This document shows, piece by piece, positions 19,707 through 31,812 of a DNA stretch of 64,000 bases (position 1 is the first letter of the stretch; each line of letters starts with the position of its first letter). Made by a program: the position numbers and the translations under genes. Source of the DNA: Morinoia aosen. Its lineage: Eukaryota; Arthropoda; Malacostraca; Amphipoda; Talitridae. The stretch lies in NCBI GenBank assembly GCA_030386875.1, contig CM059560.1, positions 47,844,757 to 47,908,756 of the forward strand, read 5' to 3'. The notes below the pieces were generated by a model, which worked only from the letters and a program-made list of their open reading frames with translations, had not been told where the DNA came from and ran no database searches.

Positions 19707-22700
19707 TCACTGTCTCTTACTCCAGGCACGCACAAGAAACACTTTCATAGCCTCAGTGATACTCGCATTACACTCCTGATCCAATCCAGCAAGACAGCTC
19801 ATACCGCAATCATCTTCAGCACATCTGGCATTCCACTCATTCTCTCCATACTGCTCAGACACCACATTCATAAAACTCTCTCTCTCTTGCTCATACTTAC
19901 TACATTCCAGCACAAAATGCTCAATTGTTTCCTCTACTCCACTATTACACTGCTGACATAATCTGTTATTATTCTCATTCCATCTCCATGTACGTCTGTT
20001 CACACTCAATGACTTACATCTCACAGCAAACAAGAGTTGACTTCCAAAACTACCATCATAGAACAGCTCAAACTTAGGTGCTTTCTTTTTCATATACCAT
20101 TTAAGTGTAGGCTTGCGCATCATGCTAAGCTTCCACTTATTCAATCCATACTCTTTTGTTCGTCTCTCAATCTCTTTCTTCCACCTCTTGCAGTCCCACT
20201 CAGGCCCTACACCTCCTACATTTATTAAACTCCAGTCATCCACAGGTCTCCCAATTCTAACATGAATAATCTTTTGCATACTGAGTTTCCTTGCATGCCC
20301 CCAACATACTTTCTCCCAATAGCTTACACTCAGATTCCATTCAAAGATTCGCCTTACCCACCTGCTATTCTGCATTCTTTCAATTCTCACCTTATAATTC
20401 AGCACAGCTTTCATCATTCTTTCTGAAAATAGGCTCCACCCTAGGTCACCTCTAATGGCTTCTGTAGGTGTCCATTTCGGAGCACCCAATGCTACACGTC
20501 CTACCTTATTTTGTATCACATCCAGCTTTTCAAGATCACTTCCATTCCAGGCATGAGCACTCATACCATACATGACACTAGGTACAGCAACATACTTCCA
20601 CATTCCTCTCACACATTCGTACTTGTTTGCTCTGTATCTGGCCACACTACCTAACCGTCCACTCCACTGCATTGCTTTAGCCACTTTCTCACCTTTAGTT
20701 CTAGTACATCCATCTTCACTCATCATACAACCTAGATATTTGTATTCTTTTGTTCTACCTATTCTGATTTCTCCAATATTCCACAGTCTGTCTCTATCAG
20801 TCTCATCACTATTTATAACCATGACCTTACTTTTATCGGCACCAAAGTTCATCTTGAAATCTGTACTATATCCATTCACAATGTCAAGCATCCTTTGTAG
20901 TTCATGACCACATTCACTAACCACAACCACATCATCAGCATACAACAAACAGCTCAGTCTCTCATTACCAACTTTCAGTCCTAAGCCACTCCCTCTCAGT
21001 CGAACTGCTAATTCTTCTGTGTAAAATCCAAACAACAGGGGGGACAGAGTACAGCCCTGTCTCACTCCTCTAACACTCCTCACTTGCCCTGTTTCCAAAT
21101 TTCCTAACCTGTAGATAGCACTTGTGTTCTCATACAGACTCTGTACAATGTCCACTATTTTTCTGCTAAAACCAACTTTTCTCAAAATTTCAAACAGCCT
21201 AACCCGATCCACTCTGTCATACGCCTTTTCAATATCCAGGAATGCTAAATATACCTTCTTGTTATCCTTCTTCATTTGCTCAATTATTTCACTCACTACA
21301 AACAGATTATCCTCCCCCCGTCTATCTTGCCTAAAACCATTCTGTTCTTCTCCCAGGACTACTAATTCCTCAACTAAATTTTTCATTCTCTCATTCAAAA
21401 TACCACAAAAGATCTTACATACGGTGTCACCCAGTGCAATTGGTCTGTAATTTTTAAGTTCTTTCATACTCTTATGTCCACCCTTATGCAACAGAACTAC
21501 ATTACACTTGTTCCAGTCATCCGGTACTCTTTCACTCTTCCATATCTCATCAAATAAACATTTCAACATACTGACTACACTCTCTCCTCCACATTTATAG
21601 AACTCATATGGTATCTTATCAGGGCCACATGCCTTTCCATTTTTCACTTTCTTCAAAAAACTTACAATCTCTTCACAAGTGATTTCGTCTTCCATTTGCA
21701 GTTCATGTTCATCTATCAGAAAATTTATTGGTTCATCATCTGTAACCTGCTCATTCATTCCACCAATGTCCTCCCAGTATTCTTCAACTGCTTTCACCAT
21801 TTGCATCCTATCTTGCACACTGCAACCATTGACTACTAATTCATCAACTTGAACTTCACTACCTCTATCATTACCTTGTATAAACCTATACCAATCTTTT
21901 ATTCCATCTAGCCCTTTCTTTCTTAGATTTTCAACTTGGTGTCTTTCTTCTTTAACCCTAGCCTCATTGATCATTCTCTTTACTTTCTTCTGCTGGTCCT
22001 TGTACTCATTCCATACACTCTGCCATTCATCCTCAGTAATTCTGAGTCTTTCATACATTTTCCTCATACTGCGTTGTTTTTTATTTAAAGTCTTCCTTCT
22101 CGTTCGTTCTTCCTTTATCTCACTCGTAAACCACCTAGTATTCCCTGTACTTTTCCTGCATTTCATTCTACCGATCTTTTGCTCTGCCACATCATACAAG
22201 GTTCTTGCAATCTCCTTATTTAGGTCATTTACATTTCCACACCTGTTCCAGTTACATCTACTCAATTCATTTCTAAATTCTTCCCAGTTTGCCATTTTAA
22301 TACGCCAATTTTCTCTTACTCTGCTGGCCTTCTGCATCGGCTCCTTTCCACCCCAATTATATTCTAGTACAAGCATTTTATGGTCACTATCAATATCAAA
22401 ATCATCTTCATCTACAAACATTTCTTTGACACACTCTCTTGCTCTACTATTCACTATCATATAGTCAATTGCAGTTTTACATTCCCTGCTTTGCCATGTA
22501 TGCAAGCCATTTCCTATTGTTACATTTAGGTTCTCAAGTTCATTCTCATCACAGAAATCAATCAATTTTTGTCCATTTGCATTCACAGGCTCACCAAGTA
22601 TACCAACATGGCCATTCATATCACCCATCAAAATCAGAGAGCATCTGCAATGCTCTTGCACAATTCTTGTTAATATTTCATACTTTTTTACATTCTCTTG

Positions 22701-23123
22701 ATGAGCTAAAATACCATCAGTTGTCATATAGCATACAACCACAATAACACATTCTCTGGCATGCATTCTTTCACACTTTATTACTAACAGATCTTCACTC
22801 TCAGGTTCATTTCCAACAGGAATTTCTTCTAATTTCCAATTTAGAGCATTTTTTACAATGAGACCAACTCCACCACCTCTTTTTTGCCAACTTACACGCC
22901 CTTTTCCAATCATGTAGTACTTACTCTCCTTACACTTTAAACTGACTCTATCACGCATTTGGGTCTCTACTACACCAACACAATCCAAATCTCCATTCTC
23001 AAATTCTGCTACAAGGTCATTTAACTTTCCTGCATTCCATCCACGCACATTTATACATCCAAACCTTACAACACTATTGGACAATTCACAACATTTTTCA
23101 TTTTTGCTCTGACAGCTTTCCAT
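19707..23123 (-). CDS. LINE ORF2: APE endonuclease, reverse transcriptase, Zn knuckle (1138 residues)
   Basis: The protein nicks target DNA and reverse-transcribes the element RNA at the nick. The APE-like endonuclease (about residues 15-255) has INVRGW, VVETQ, LMGDMNGHVG, AIDYMIVN and DSDHKML. The reverse transcriptase (about 470-760) has LKNYRPIAL, NGFRQDRRGEDN, FLDIEKAYDRVDR, VRQGCTLSPLLFGFY and the catalytic LLYADDVVVV. The C-terminal knuckle reads CQQCNSGVEETIEHFVLEC (C-x2-C-x9-H-x4-C). No stops or frameshifts are seen and all catalytic residues I can place are present. The start ATG follows the ORF1 stop directly (TGAATG), which decides the start and suggests coupled re-initiation. Confidence 0.93.
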   Translation of the reverse strand: MESCQSKNEKCCELSNSVVRFGCINVRGWNAGKLNDLVAEFENGDLDCVGVVETQMRDRVSLKCKESKYYMIGKGRVSWQKRGGGVGLIVKNALNWKLEEIPVGNEPESEDLLVIKCERMHARECVIVVVCYMTTDGILAHQENVKKYEILTRIVQEHCRCSLILMGDMNGHVGILGEPVNANGQKLIDFCDENELENLNVTIGNGLHTWQSRECKTAIDYMIVNSRARECVKEMFVDEDDFDIDSDHKMLVLEYNWGGKEPMQKASRVRENWRIKMANWEEFRNELSRCNWNRCGNVNDLNKEIARTLYDVAEQKIGRMKCRKSTGNTRWFTSEIKEERTRRKTLNKKQRSMRKMYERLRITEDEWQSVWNEYKDQQKKVKRMINEARVKEERHQVENLRKKGLDGIKDWYRFIQGNDRGSEVQVDELVVNGCSVQDRMQMVKAVEEYWEDIGGMNEQVTDDEPINFLIDEHELQMEDEITCEEIVSFLKKVKNGKACGPDKIPYEFYKCGGESVVSMLKCLFDEIWKSERVPDDWNKCNVVLLHKGGHKSMKELKNYRPIALGDTVCKIFCGILNERMKNLVEELVVLGEEQNGFRQDRRGEDNLFVVSEIIEQMKKDNKKVYLAFLDIEKAYDRVDRVRLFEILRKVGFSRKIVDIVQSLYENTSAIYRLGNLETGQVRSVRGVRQGCTLSPLLFGFYTEELAVRLRGSGLGLKVGNERLSCLLYADDVVVVSECGHELQRMLDIVNGYSTDFKMNFGADKSKVMVINSDETDRDRLWNIGEIRIGRTKEYKYLGCMMSEDGCTRTKGEKVAKAMQWSGRLGSVARYRANKYECVRGMWKYVAVPSVMYGMSAHAWNGSDLEKLDVIQNKVGRVALGAPKWTPTEAIRGDLGWSLFSERMMKAVLNYKVRIERMQNSRWVRRIFEWNLSVSYWEKVCWGHARKLSMQKIIHVRIGRPVDDWSLINVGGVGPEWDCKRWKKEIERRTKEYGLNKWKLSMMRKPTLKWYMKKKAPKFELFYDGSFGSQLLFAVRCKSLSVNRRTWRWNENNNRLCQQCNSGVEETIEHFVLECSKYEQERESFMNVVSEQYGENEWNARCAEDDCGMSCLAGLDQECNASITEAMKVFLVRAWSKRQ

Positions 23124-24327
23124 TCATCCAGTTCCACCTTCCATTACAATATGAGTACACCCAATCCACTGGATGTATCTCCTGGAGAGTTTCATCTCAC
23201 CTTCTTGAGTAAGGTGGACTCCATCTCCACGAAAACACCCACTCTGGATCAGGTTATCCATATCAAGGAAGCTGGAACCCATTTCACGCTTTCTCATACT
23301 CTCAGCTTTCATACTCATGATCCTTTTATGCACTTCCCTATTCACCTCCTTTTGCACCCTTTCATACTCCTCACCACATGCAGGCCTTCTCAGCAGACTG
23401 GTCACAGCCACTCTTACATTCTTCTTTCGCGCCCTTTCAACAACATTCATAATTGCATTCACCGTACGCTCTCTCCCACATTCAAGCAATCCATTGCCAC
23501 CTCCTTGCAGTACAACCATCCCTTCATCCATTCCATCTATCACTTCCTCAGCATGCCTACAAATCTCATTCACTCCCTTTCCTCTCATGCTCGTACATCC
23601 ACTACGGTCAGTCATACTCACAAACCTATCCACATTCTTCACCATGCTGTCACCACATATTCTAATCGTAGGTCTCACTCTCCCTTTCATACTACTCTTT
23701 CGTTCAACTCTTCCACTCACATCACTCTTTCCATCCATCTTCCTTACATTCACTTCCACTACAGGCGCCTGCACCTCATGTGGCATATCAACAGGTTGCT
23801 CCTTCACTCTCTTCCCATTCGTACTTCTTTCATCATGCTCATTCATCCTTCTACTCTCATCTGGCACATTTGCACCACCATTCACTTCATTTATTGCATT
23901 CACACTCCTTGCACCATCATCCACTTCATTTGCACTCCTTGCACCATCATCCATTTCATTTGCACTCCTTGCACCATCATCCACTTCATTTGTACTCCTT
24001 GCACCACCACCATTTAGTTACCACTTCATTCACTGCATTTGCACCATTCTCATTCTTTCCTTCATTCAACTTCCTTTCATCCTTCAAATCAGCCTCTAAA
24101 GCAACCATCAGAATTGTCAATCTCTCAACCTCCTCTTCCAACTTCTTTCTCTTGTCATTCAAACATTTCCAGCACGTAAACACAAGATCATTCAACATCC
24201 TCAGACTCATCTCTCTCAAACCTTTGCATGCATCTATATCTACCCACTCTTTATAAGTCATGCACTCAATCTCCTCATCCATTCCACTTGCACCTCCCTT
24301 CCTACGACCAGTCCTATTTCTTGCCAT
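23124..24327 (-). pseudogene. LINE ORF1: coiled coil plus SGNH esterase, one frameshift
   Basis: Two open parts in different frames. The first (23986-24327) begins MARNRTGRRKGG, is basic, and has a probable coiled coil (KRKKLEEEVERLTILMVALE). The second (23124-23984) starts in a 10-residue tandem repeat (MDDGARSANE, EVDDGARSVN) and ends in an SGNH-hydrolase-like domain: ICGDSMVKNVDRF with the GDS serine, VVLQGGGNGLLECG with the Asn, and FRGDGVHLTQEGEMKLS with the Asp-x-x-His pair. Esterase domains of this kind are known in ORF1 of CR1 LINEs. The break lies in the tandem repeat near 24005, where a small indel shifts the frame. The ORF1 stop and the ORF2 start are adjacent. Confidence 0.8.
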
Positions 24328-24559
24328 CCTCAGACACAGACTTCTATCTCAGTACAAATTTCACAGGCAGAAGGAGTCTTCACTCACCAAATCTACTGAA
24401 AATCAAGTTATCAAAAAAAAAGAAACAAAAACGTTTCCTACTACTCACAGTCACTCTCTACAATGTCAAACACTATACTCTTTATATGCAAAGAAAGCTT
24501 AACTACCAGTCAAAACACCTCAGCATCCTTTGCAGTTCATGTTTCGTTTCGTCATGCGT

Positions 24560-25080
24560 TTCGTACTGTAGTCTGTAATCGTACAGTCCATTGAGCTCTC
24601 GGATCAGCAGTAATAGAGCAATGTTCACATAACACGTGGACGCGGACGGTAGTAGAACATGACTGGAAATAGTCCCTTTAGAAACTTGAAAACGAAGAAC
24701 GAAATCATATTTATCATTAGAACTGTACAAGGTCTTGAAATAAAATATATACAAAGAATCTATTCACTCTGTAAAACGTTTCGGAGACCGGCTCCATCCT
24801 CAGTTCTTCTTTCTTCTCAGTAAGTCATTCTGTAAAAAATTGAAAAAAGAAAAATTCAGTCACATCTAAAGAACACAAGTTTTTCTATGAAAAATCTACA
24901 TGTAAATTTGAAGGGGAAATGAGCCATTTGTACTATTAAGGACAGGCTTTTCTGTGGCTATGTATAGAGACTCTAAAATACGCAAGTCTAATTCACAAGG
25001 AGCAGTAGGTAAAATTTTAAAATCATCTTCTGCTATGCGATCGCATCACTGTTCACTATTGTGCGCAGCCACCTTAACAA
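24560..25080 (-). mobile_element. Penelope-like element fragment (3' end)
   Basis: On the minus strand about 25060-24900 reads RIAEDDFKILPTAPCELDL, then RILESLYIATEKPVLNS, the C-terminal end of a Penelope-type GIY-YIG endonuclease, followed by an AT-rich 3' stretch with CTGAGGATGGAGCC...CTCCGAAACG (24773-24803), a hammerhead-like core. It corresponds to the inverted fragments at 5.3-6.4 kb. There is no reverse transcriptase part, and a stop lies just upstream of the homologous stretch. Confidence 0.6.
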
Positions 25081-25734
25081 GTGGACTCAACTCCCCGAAT
25101 TAACGGGCCCTACGGCACACAAATTTACCGGGAACCCATCTGGGGCCGGTAACGCTGAAATTTAAGATAATTAAGGACAAGCGGAGCGTCATTAGCGGGA
25201 ATCTCACCTGAAAATCTTCGAATACAATGTTCAGGCGAACACTCTTTGCTGTAGCCGGCTGTCAAGGACCCAAGAAGTCCCTGGTAGCGAGGGCAGAATT
25301 CCGAGTCCCGCGGAGCACACGAGAAGAAGGTGCACTCGCGTTCTCGGCTGCTTTCAATCTGAGGTGGCCGACTTCTGTCGCCACGCTCCTTAGCTTGCTC
25401 GAATCCGTCGCGATGGCTTAGGACTCGAACAAGAAGATCAGGCGAACATTTTAGTATTTAAATTTACATTTGTCGCCGTAGACGTCGTAAGGAACCCCCG
25501 CCATTGCTCCGCTTAGTCGTAAAATTATTAGCGTTTTTAATTTTAGGCTGATTAGAAGGAGCACAGCCTTTGCCCTTTATTGCGGAAGGCCTTTTTTGTG
25601 CCTTACAAAGTCCGCAAAGGACCTCAGCGTTCGAGCAATGACTGGAATCTCGACACAATCCCGGCAAGAGAAAAAACGGAGTTTTCATTAGAAATTTCCG
25701 TTACATAGATTTAACATTCAAACATTTTAATACA
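25081..25734. other. GC-richer segment, nothing recognised
   Basis: About 650 bases of noticeably higher GC than the neighbours with short open frames (25227-25421 plus, 25464-25688 minus). None resembles a known family. Possibly part of a decayed element. Confidence 0.4.
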
Positions 25735-25791
25735 TTAAGGAGACCGTCTGGGTAAGAAAAATTCCGTTATTTATGGATAGTGTTAGACCAG

Positions 25792-28700
25792 TGTAATATA
25801 GCGAGTAGTGTAAGTTCTAGTTAGAGAGACCATAAATTGGCAACGCTCGAGAGAGCAACACTCGCAAGCCAGTCTGCTATTGGCCTCGGGTTCAACAACA
25901 AGTACATGTTGACCGAGTGTGTAAATAATTACCATACTGTGGTTGGTATCTAACTTCTTAAGTTCTAAACTAATGTACTAATTCTATTCTACTCTATTCT
26001 ATATATTTCCCGTCTATCTCCGCTCTACTCTTGCTAGCCACAGTATTGAAAATGGAGTATTAAGTTAAGGTATCCAAGAGGTGAGTGAACTATTTACCTA
26101 AATTGCTGTGTCATAGCATTGTCTATTTGTTCAGTACTATAACTATGTTGTGTCTATGTGGAACCTATGCTGTGCTCTAGTGTAGGGCTATCCACTCTAT
26201 AATACTGGCGACGAGGATTATTTTTTGTAGAACTATTGGGAGAGGCTAGACTAATGAAGGAACTCAGAATTTATATTATTATTCAGTGACTAGAGTATTG
26301 ATGCTGTAAATTTCTGATTTTTTTTTTAACAAGGTGTATTATTACAGTCTCTTGAGTTGGCTACTCTTGCAACTGATATTGTTGCTACTACTATTTCAGG
26401 TAGATATCTGACAATTAGCTGTAAAGCTGGGTAAAAATGCCAAAGCTAGGCTCAGTGGGAGAATTCAATCCTTTAGAGGAAGAATTCCCAGAATATGAAG
26501 TCAGGCTAAACTGCTTCCTGAGTATTAATAAAGTGGAAGATTCAAATAAAGCTAAAACATTTATTGCTCTGGTGGGTCCTAAAATTTTTAGGTTAGCCAA
26601 AGACCTACTCTCACCCAAAAGACTTTTAGATGCTACCTATGAGGAGATCATGGAAGCGTTAAGACGGCATTTTAAGCCGACACGCAACCAGATCTTTGAA
26701 AGGTTTAGGTTCCATAAGCGGAACCAGAAACAAGGGGAGAGCATTGCTGATTTTGTGGCTAGCTTAAAGGCCCTTTCAGACACCTGTAATTTCAAACAGG
26801 AAGTTCTGGAGGAAACGCTGCTAGATAGGTTAATACTGGGTGTGGCCAGTAATGATGTTCAAAATTGTTTGCTTAATGAAAATGACCTCACATGGAAAAA
26901 AGCCGTGGATCTGGCAACTGCCAAAGAAACTCAACTGAGGGAGACGGTTGTGTTAAGGCAACCTAATTCCATACTAAATGTGGGCCAGCATAGAGTAAAA
27001 CAAACTGCTATTAAGCCTCAGGGTAAAACTCAGGCTCGAGCTAGCCCCAAATCAGCATGCAGCGGCTGTGGTAATCTGCACTGGCGTAGAGATTGCCCCT
27101 ATAAAGACAGTGTTTGTCATGGTTGTGGCCAAAAAGGCCATCTTAAGAAGTGTTGCTTTAAATTGAAAAATCAAAATTCTGCTAAAGGCAACAAAAATAA
27201 TTTTGTGCATGCTATGCATGAGAAAAGGGGGAGGGAACACCACCCTAACCCTAATAGAACTAACAATGCAACCTGTGCAGACTATCCAGTTGCTAATCTA
27301 GGCTGTTATGGAGAGATTTTCTCAATAGCCGAGGAAATGAAACCCCCAATCAAAATAAAATTGTTACTAAATGGTGTGCCATTAGAGATGGAGGTAGATA
27401 CAGGTGCTGCCAGGTCTATCCTTTCAATGGCCACCTACTCTAAAATACCAGCTAAGTCAAGACCCGAGCTGAGACCTTCTGATGTTAAGCTTAGGACTTA
27501 TGGGGGAGCGGAGCTAGTAGTTTGCGGAGAGATTAGGGCTAACATCCAGCGTGAATCTTGTAATATGGTTCCTCAACTAGCAACTATTGTGATTGTAGAC
27601 AGGGAGGGGCCAGCTTTGCTGGGTAGGGACCTGATTGACTCCCTTGGGCTAACTATAGTATCAAATAATGTCAACAAATTGACTACCTGCCCTGAAGAGT
27701 TAGCAAATAAATTCCCTGACCTTTTTCAACCAGGTCTAGGTTGCTTTAAGGGAAGGAATTTCAAAATATAAGTGGATCCAGCCGTACCACCTAAGTTTTG
27801 TAAGGCCAGGAACGTGCCTTACACACTGAGACCTAAGGTGGAGGCAGAACTTGATAGACTGGTGCAGGAAGGTATCCTCACCCCTGTACAATACTCGAGA
27901 TGGGCAGCGGCGATCGTCCCTGTGCTCAAGGCTGATCAAAGCATCCGCATCTGTGGGGACTACAAATTAACAGTCAACAGAGCCACTAGGCTTGATACCT
28001 ACCCTATACCCAGAGTGGAAGATCTATTTAGCGGGTTAGCAGGAGGAGTTATATACTCCAAGCTAGATATGTCTCAGGCATACGCTCAACTACCCTTGGA
28101 TGAAGACTCCAAGGAACTCACGGTAATAAACACCCACAGAGGTTTATTTGCCTACAACCGTCTCAGTTTTGGAATTGCGTCCGCACCTGGAATCTTTCAG
28201 CGTGCCATGGAAGGACTATTGCAGGGCCTCCCAGGAGTGTTCTGCTACCTGGATGACGTCCTGGTGAGTGCCACTAATGAGCAAGAGCACAACAAGCGTC
28301 TCTATCAAGTCTTATCTAAACTACAGGAGGCAGGACTAAAACTGAAAATGGATAAATGCCAAATTGGAGTGCCACAGGTGTCCTACCTTGGATACCAAAT
28401 TGACAAGGATGGATTGCACCCCACTGCAGAGAAGGTAGCAGCAATCCAGAATGAACCAGCCCCTACTAATGTAACTCAACTGAGAGCCTACCTTGGGCTG
28501 CTAAATTTCTATAGGAAATTTCTAAAATCATCTGCAACTATGCTGGAGCCCCTAAATACCTTACTGAGAGACAAAACCCCTTGGAAATGGGATGCAAGTC
28601 AGGAGAGAGCCTTCCAGAAATCTAAACAAGCCCTCCTGGACTCTCAGACTCTAGTCCATTTTGACCCTCGGAAACCCATAGTGGTAGTGGCGGACAGTAG

Positions 28701-31700
28701 TGCGTATGGTGTGGGAGCGGCGCTGTGTCACCTTATTGATGGGATTGAACGCCCCGCCTATTTTACCTCCCGAACTCTAACAGCAACAGAACGCAACTAC
28801 GCTCAAACTGAGAAAGAAGCCCTAGCTATGGTGTTCGCACTTCGAAAATTTCATTGCTACCTGTGGGGACAGGATTTCACTGTGGTTACGGACCACAAAC
28901 CTTTGTTAGGACTATTTGATCCGGGTAGAAGCATTCCTCCGATGGCATCCGGGCGCATTCAAAGGTGGGCTTTACTACTGCAGTCCTACAAGTTCACCTT
29001 GCGTCACCGGTCCGGCGTGCTGTTGGGCACAGCTGATGCTCTCAGTCGTCTACCTTTGACAACTCCCGAGGAAGCCACACCTATTCCTGCGGAATGGACG
29101 TCCTTAGTTAATTTCCTTGAGTCAGCTCCAGTCACCAGCACCCACATCCGCGACGGCACCCTAAGGGACCCAGTACTTTCAAAGGTATACAAATACTGCC
29201 AGGTAGGCTGGCCTTCGACGGTAATTGGTGACCCTGATCTCGCTCCGTATACTAAGAGGCGAGACGAATTGTCCACACAAAATGGCTGTGTGCTCTGGGG
29301 AGCAAGAATTATTGTACCCCAAGCTCTCAGACAAGCCATTGTGGACGAACTGCACTCTGGCCATGCTGGATCATCCAGGATGAAGGAGTTAGCTCGCAGC
29401 TATGTATGGTGGCCGCTGCTGGACAAAGATCTAGAAGAAACGACTAAGTCATGCAGCGAGTGCCTGAGCACTCGAGCTGCACCAACGAAAGCTGAACTCC
29501 ATCCGTGGGAATGGCCTGCGAAGCCTTGGCATCGCATACACATTGACTACGCGGGCCCAATGGATGGAAAATACTATCTAGTGATCGTGGATGCACACTC
29601 TAAGTGGGTTGAAATTTTTCCCACATCTACTACAACCTCTAGCGAAACGATCTCGTGCCTGAAACACACTTTTGCGACATTTGGATTTCCAGTAACAATT
29701 GTTTCTGACAATGCAACGTGTTTCACATCGGCTGAATTCCAAGAATTTGTGAAGGCATGTGGTATGCGACATATTACGAGCGCACCATACCACCCTTCAA
29801 CTAATGGACTGGCAGAGCGCATGGTACAAACTTTCAAGAAGAATATACGAAAGTCAACGGAACCCCTACGCCTAGCACTAGACAGGTTTCTGTTCAACTA
29901 TCGGCTGACACCCCACACGACAACAGGTGTTACGCCCGCCGAACTGATGTTAGGCAGAAAAGTTCGCTCTCGTCTTGATCTGCTTTGGCCGTCAGAAGCA
30001 ATCGCGTCCAAAGTTGCTCAACGCCAGGACGCTCAGAAAAGATACCACCCAGGGTCTCGCGCGGTTGATATTCCGCCGGAGTCTCCTGTGATGGTCCGTC
30101 AATACACGCCGGGTTCCCCTAAATGGACCCCTGCTACCACCATTGAGAAAACAGGCCCGGTATCCTACAAGTGCCAACTGAAGGGGGGAGAGGTCGTTCG
30201 TCGACACCAGGACCAAATTATTACCTGCTCGAACACCATCCCTGAACCCTTGGAACAACCTACGGAGGAAACCGTCGTGTTCCCACAACCTGCTCAAAAT
30301 TCATACCCACCACCTCCGACCAATGAACCTGACACCGGAACACCTGATTACCCGACTCCCACCCAGGAGGCTAGGATGCATGTAGCATACCGCTACATAA
30401 GCGTAAAAATTAGAAATTCGCTATTCATACTTAAGTAAATTAATTAGCAGCATTAAAAATATTACTCTAATTTATTATTAATTATTTTCTACTTCTAATT
30501 CGTAATCATTAAAATTTTTGTGTAAATACATGAGAGATCAAATAATCAATCGACATTTCGAGTTCTTAAGCAGCCCGTTCTGGCAACATACAAGCGCGTC
30601 GCCTAGTCCACACACTTTTGCTTGTGGTTCGGTGGCGCGTACATCTCGACCTCTACAACAGCGCCATACACACCACCCTCACTGTCAAATCTCCCTGGGT
30701 TGTTTTTGTTCACTGAGTGCCATGTTAAAGGTTACGTTGTTAACCTGAGTCATGCGGTAACTGCACACAACTTACCTTATTATTGAGCCAGCCATTTGGC
30801 ATAACTTTGGGAAAGGCCAGCAAATCTACCTGAGCCTCAAACCTTTGAGTTACTCCATTTACCCAAGCTCGATATTCTGCTAAACGGTTGAAAAGCATAC
30901 CTCATAACGTGACCACCTTAAGTCATTGTTTAAATTGTTCAAAAACTCATTCAAGTTTTGCCTCAAATACCACTCACTCACCACGATTACTGCCCCGCGT
31001 GCCGGCCTTCGTCAACTCCAGCCTGGCCCTCCGGCACGGATTGCCACCTCAATCAGCTCTCCGAGATCAAGAGCCAAAGAAGCCAGTTCTTCCTTCCTCC
31101 TTGGTTCTCCTTCAATAAACTACACGGCAGAAAAACAAGCTGAGTTCCAACGCGTTCTCATTTTCCTCCTCATAATTATCCCTTACGCTTCGAGAAATCG
31201 TTCGAGTTATTCTTGCCATAACAAAAATCAATATCATTTGGCGGAAAAACCCGACATGCACGAGCCTCCAAGTGCTAACATCTCACGCAGGTCTACCCGG
31301 GCTCGGAAGCCTGTGGTGAGAATGGACCTTTAGGATTGACTATATTGAATAAGGGGACTGGGGATACAGGGGGAGGGTTTCTAATTAAGGAGGGAGGGGT
31401 GTAATATAGCGAGTAGTGTAAGTTCTAGTTAGAGAGACCATAAGTTGGCAACGCTCGAGAGAGCAACACTCGCAAGCCAGTCTGCTATTGGCCTCGGGTT
31501 CAACAACAAGTACATGTTGACCGAGTGTGTAAATAATTACCATACTGTGGTTGGTATCTAACTTCTTAAGTTCTAAACTAATGTACTAATTCTATTCTAC
31601 TCTATTCTATATATTTCCCGTCTATCTCCGCTCTACTCTTGCTAGCCACAGTATTGAAAATGGAGTATTAAGTTAAGGTATCCAAGAGGTGAGTGAACTA

Positions 31701-31812
31701 TTTACCTAAATTGCTGTGTCATAGCATTGTCTATTTGTTCAGTACTATAACTATGTTGTGTCTATGTGGAACCTATGCTGTGCTCTAGTGTAGGGCTATC
31801 CACTCTATAATA
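25792..31812 (+). mobile_element. Ty3/gypsy LTR retrotransposon inserted in the Copia LTR, very young
   Basis: LTRs of 413 bp (25792-26204 and 31400-31812) begin TGTAATATAGCG and end CTCTATAATA, with one mismatch between them by eye. Target duplication ACCAG (25787-25791, 31813-31817). A primer-site-like TGGCGACGAGGA follows the 5' LTR and a purine tract precedes the 3' LTR. Gag-protease region about 26.4-27.8 kb: capsid part, two zinc knuckles (CSGCGNLHWRRDC, CHGCGQKGHLKKC), protease EVDTGAARSI. Pol region about 27.8-30.4 kb: reverse transcriptase with FCYLDDVLV, RNase H with VADSSAYGVGAAL, integrase HHCC-type finger and DDE core, with integrase last. Looks nearly whole, with about one interruption. 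About 0.95 kb of unassigned sequence lies between pol and the 3' LTR. Confidence 0.94.
30440..31399 (+). other. Unassigned segment between gypsy pol and its 3' LTR
   Basis: Part of the gypsy element above. It holds short open frames, of which 30926-31333 ends in a basic tail (RRSTRARKPVVRMDL) like the usual extreme C-terminus of gypsy polyproteins. No envelope-like signal peptide or transmembrane segment pattern is evident. Confidence 0.5.

Larger units (their letters stand above)
19452..24520 (-). mobile_element. LINE (non-LTR retrotransposon), near full length, esterase/CR1-like
   Basis: The 3' end at low coordinates is a (TTCAAG)n hexamer tail (19452-19478) instead of poly-A, preceded by a 3' untranslated stretch with CTGTCGGCCCTC. 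ORF2 (19707-23123) is intact; ORF1 (23124-24327) has one frameshift. The 5' untranslated region reaches about 24510. An ORF1 carrying an SGNH esterase and an ORF2 with APE endonuclease, reverse transcriptase and a C-terminal cysteine knuckle is the layout known from CR1-group LINEs; the clade needs a tree. It is inserted in an older copy of its own family. Confidence 0.88.

Noticed and set aside
23151-24099. Long plus-strand frames (288 and 260 codons) opposite LINE ORF1
   Set aside because: They are Ser/Thr/His/Phe-rich mirror frames of the ORF1 coding strand with no recognisable domain.
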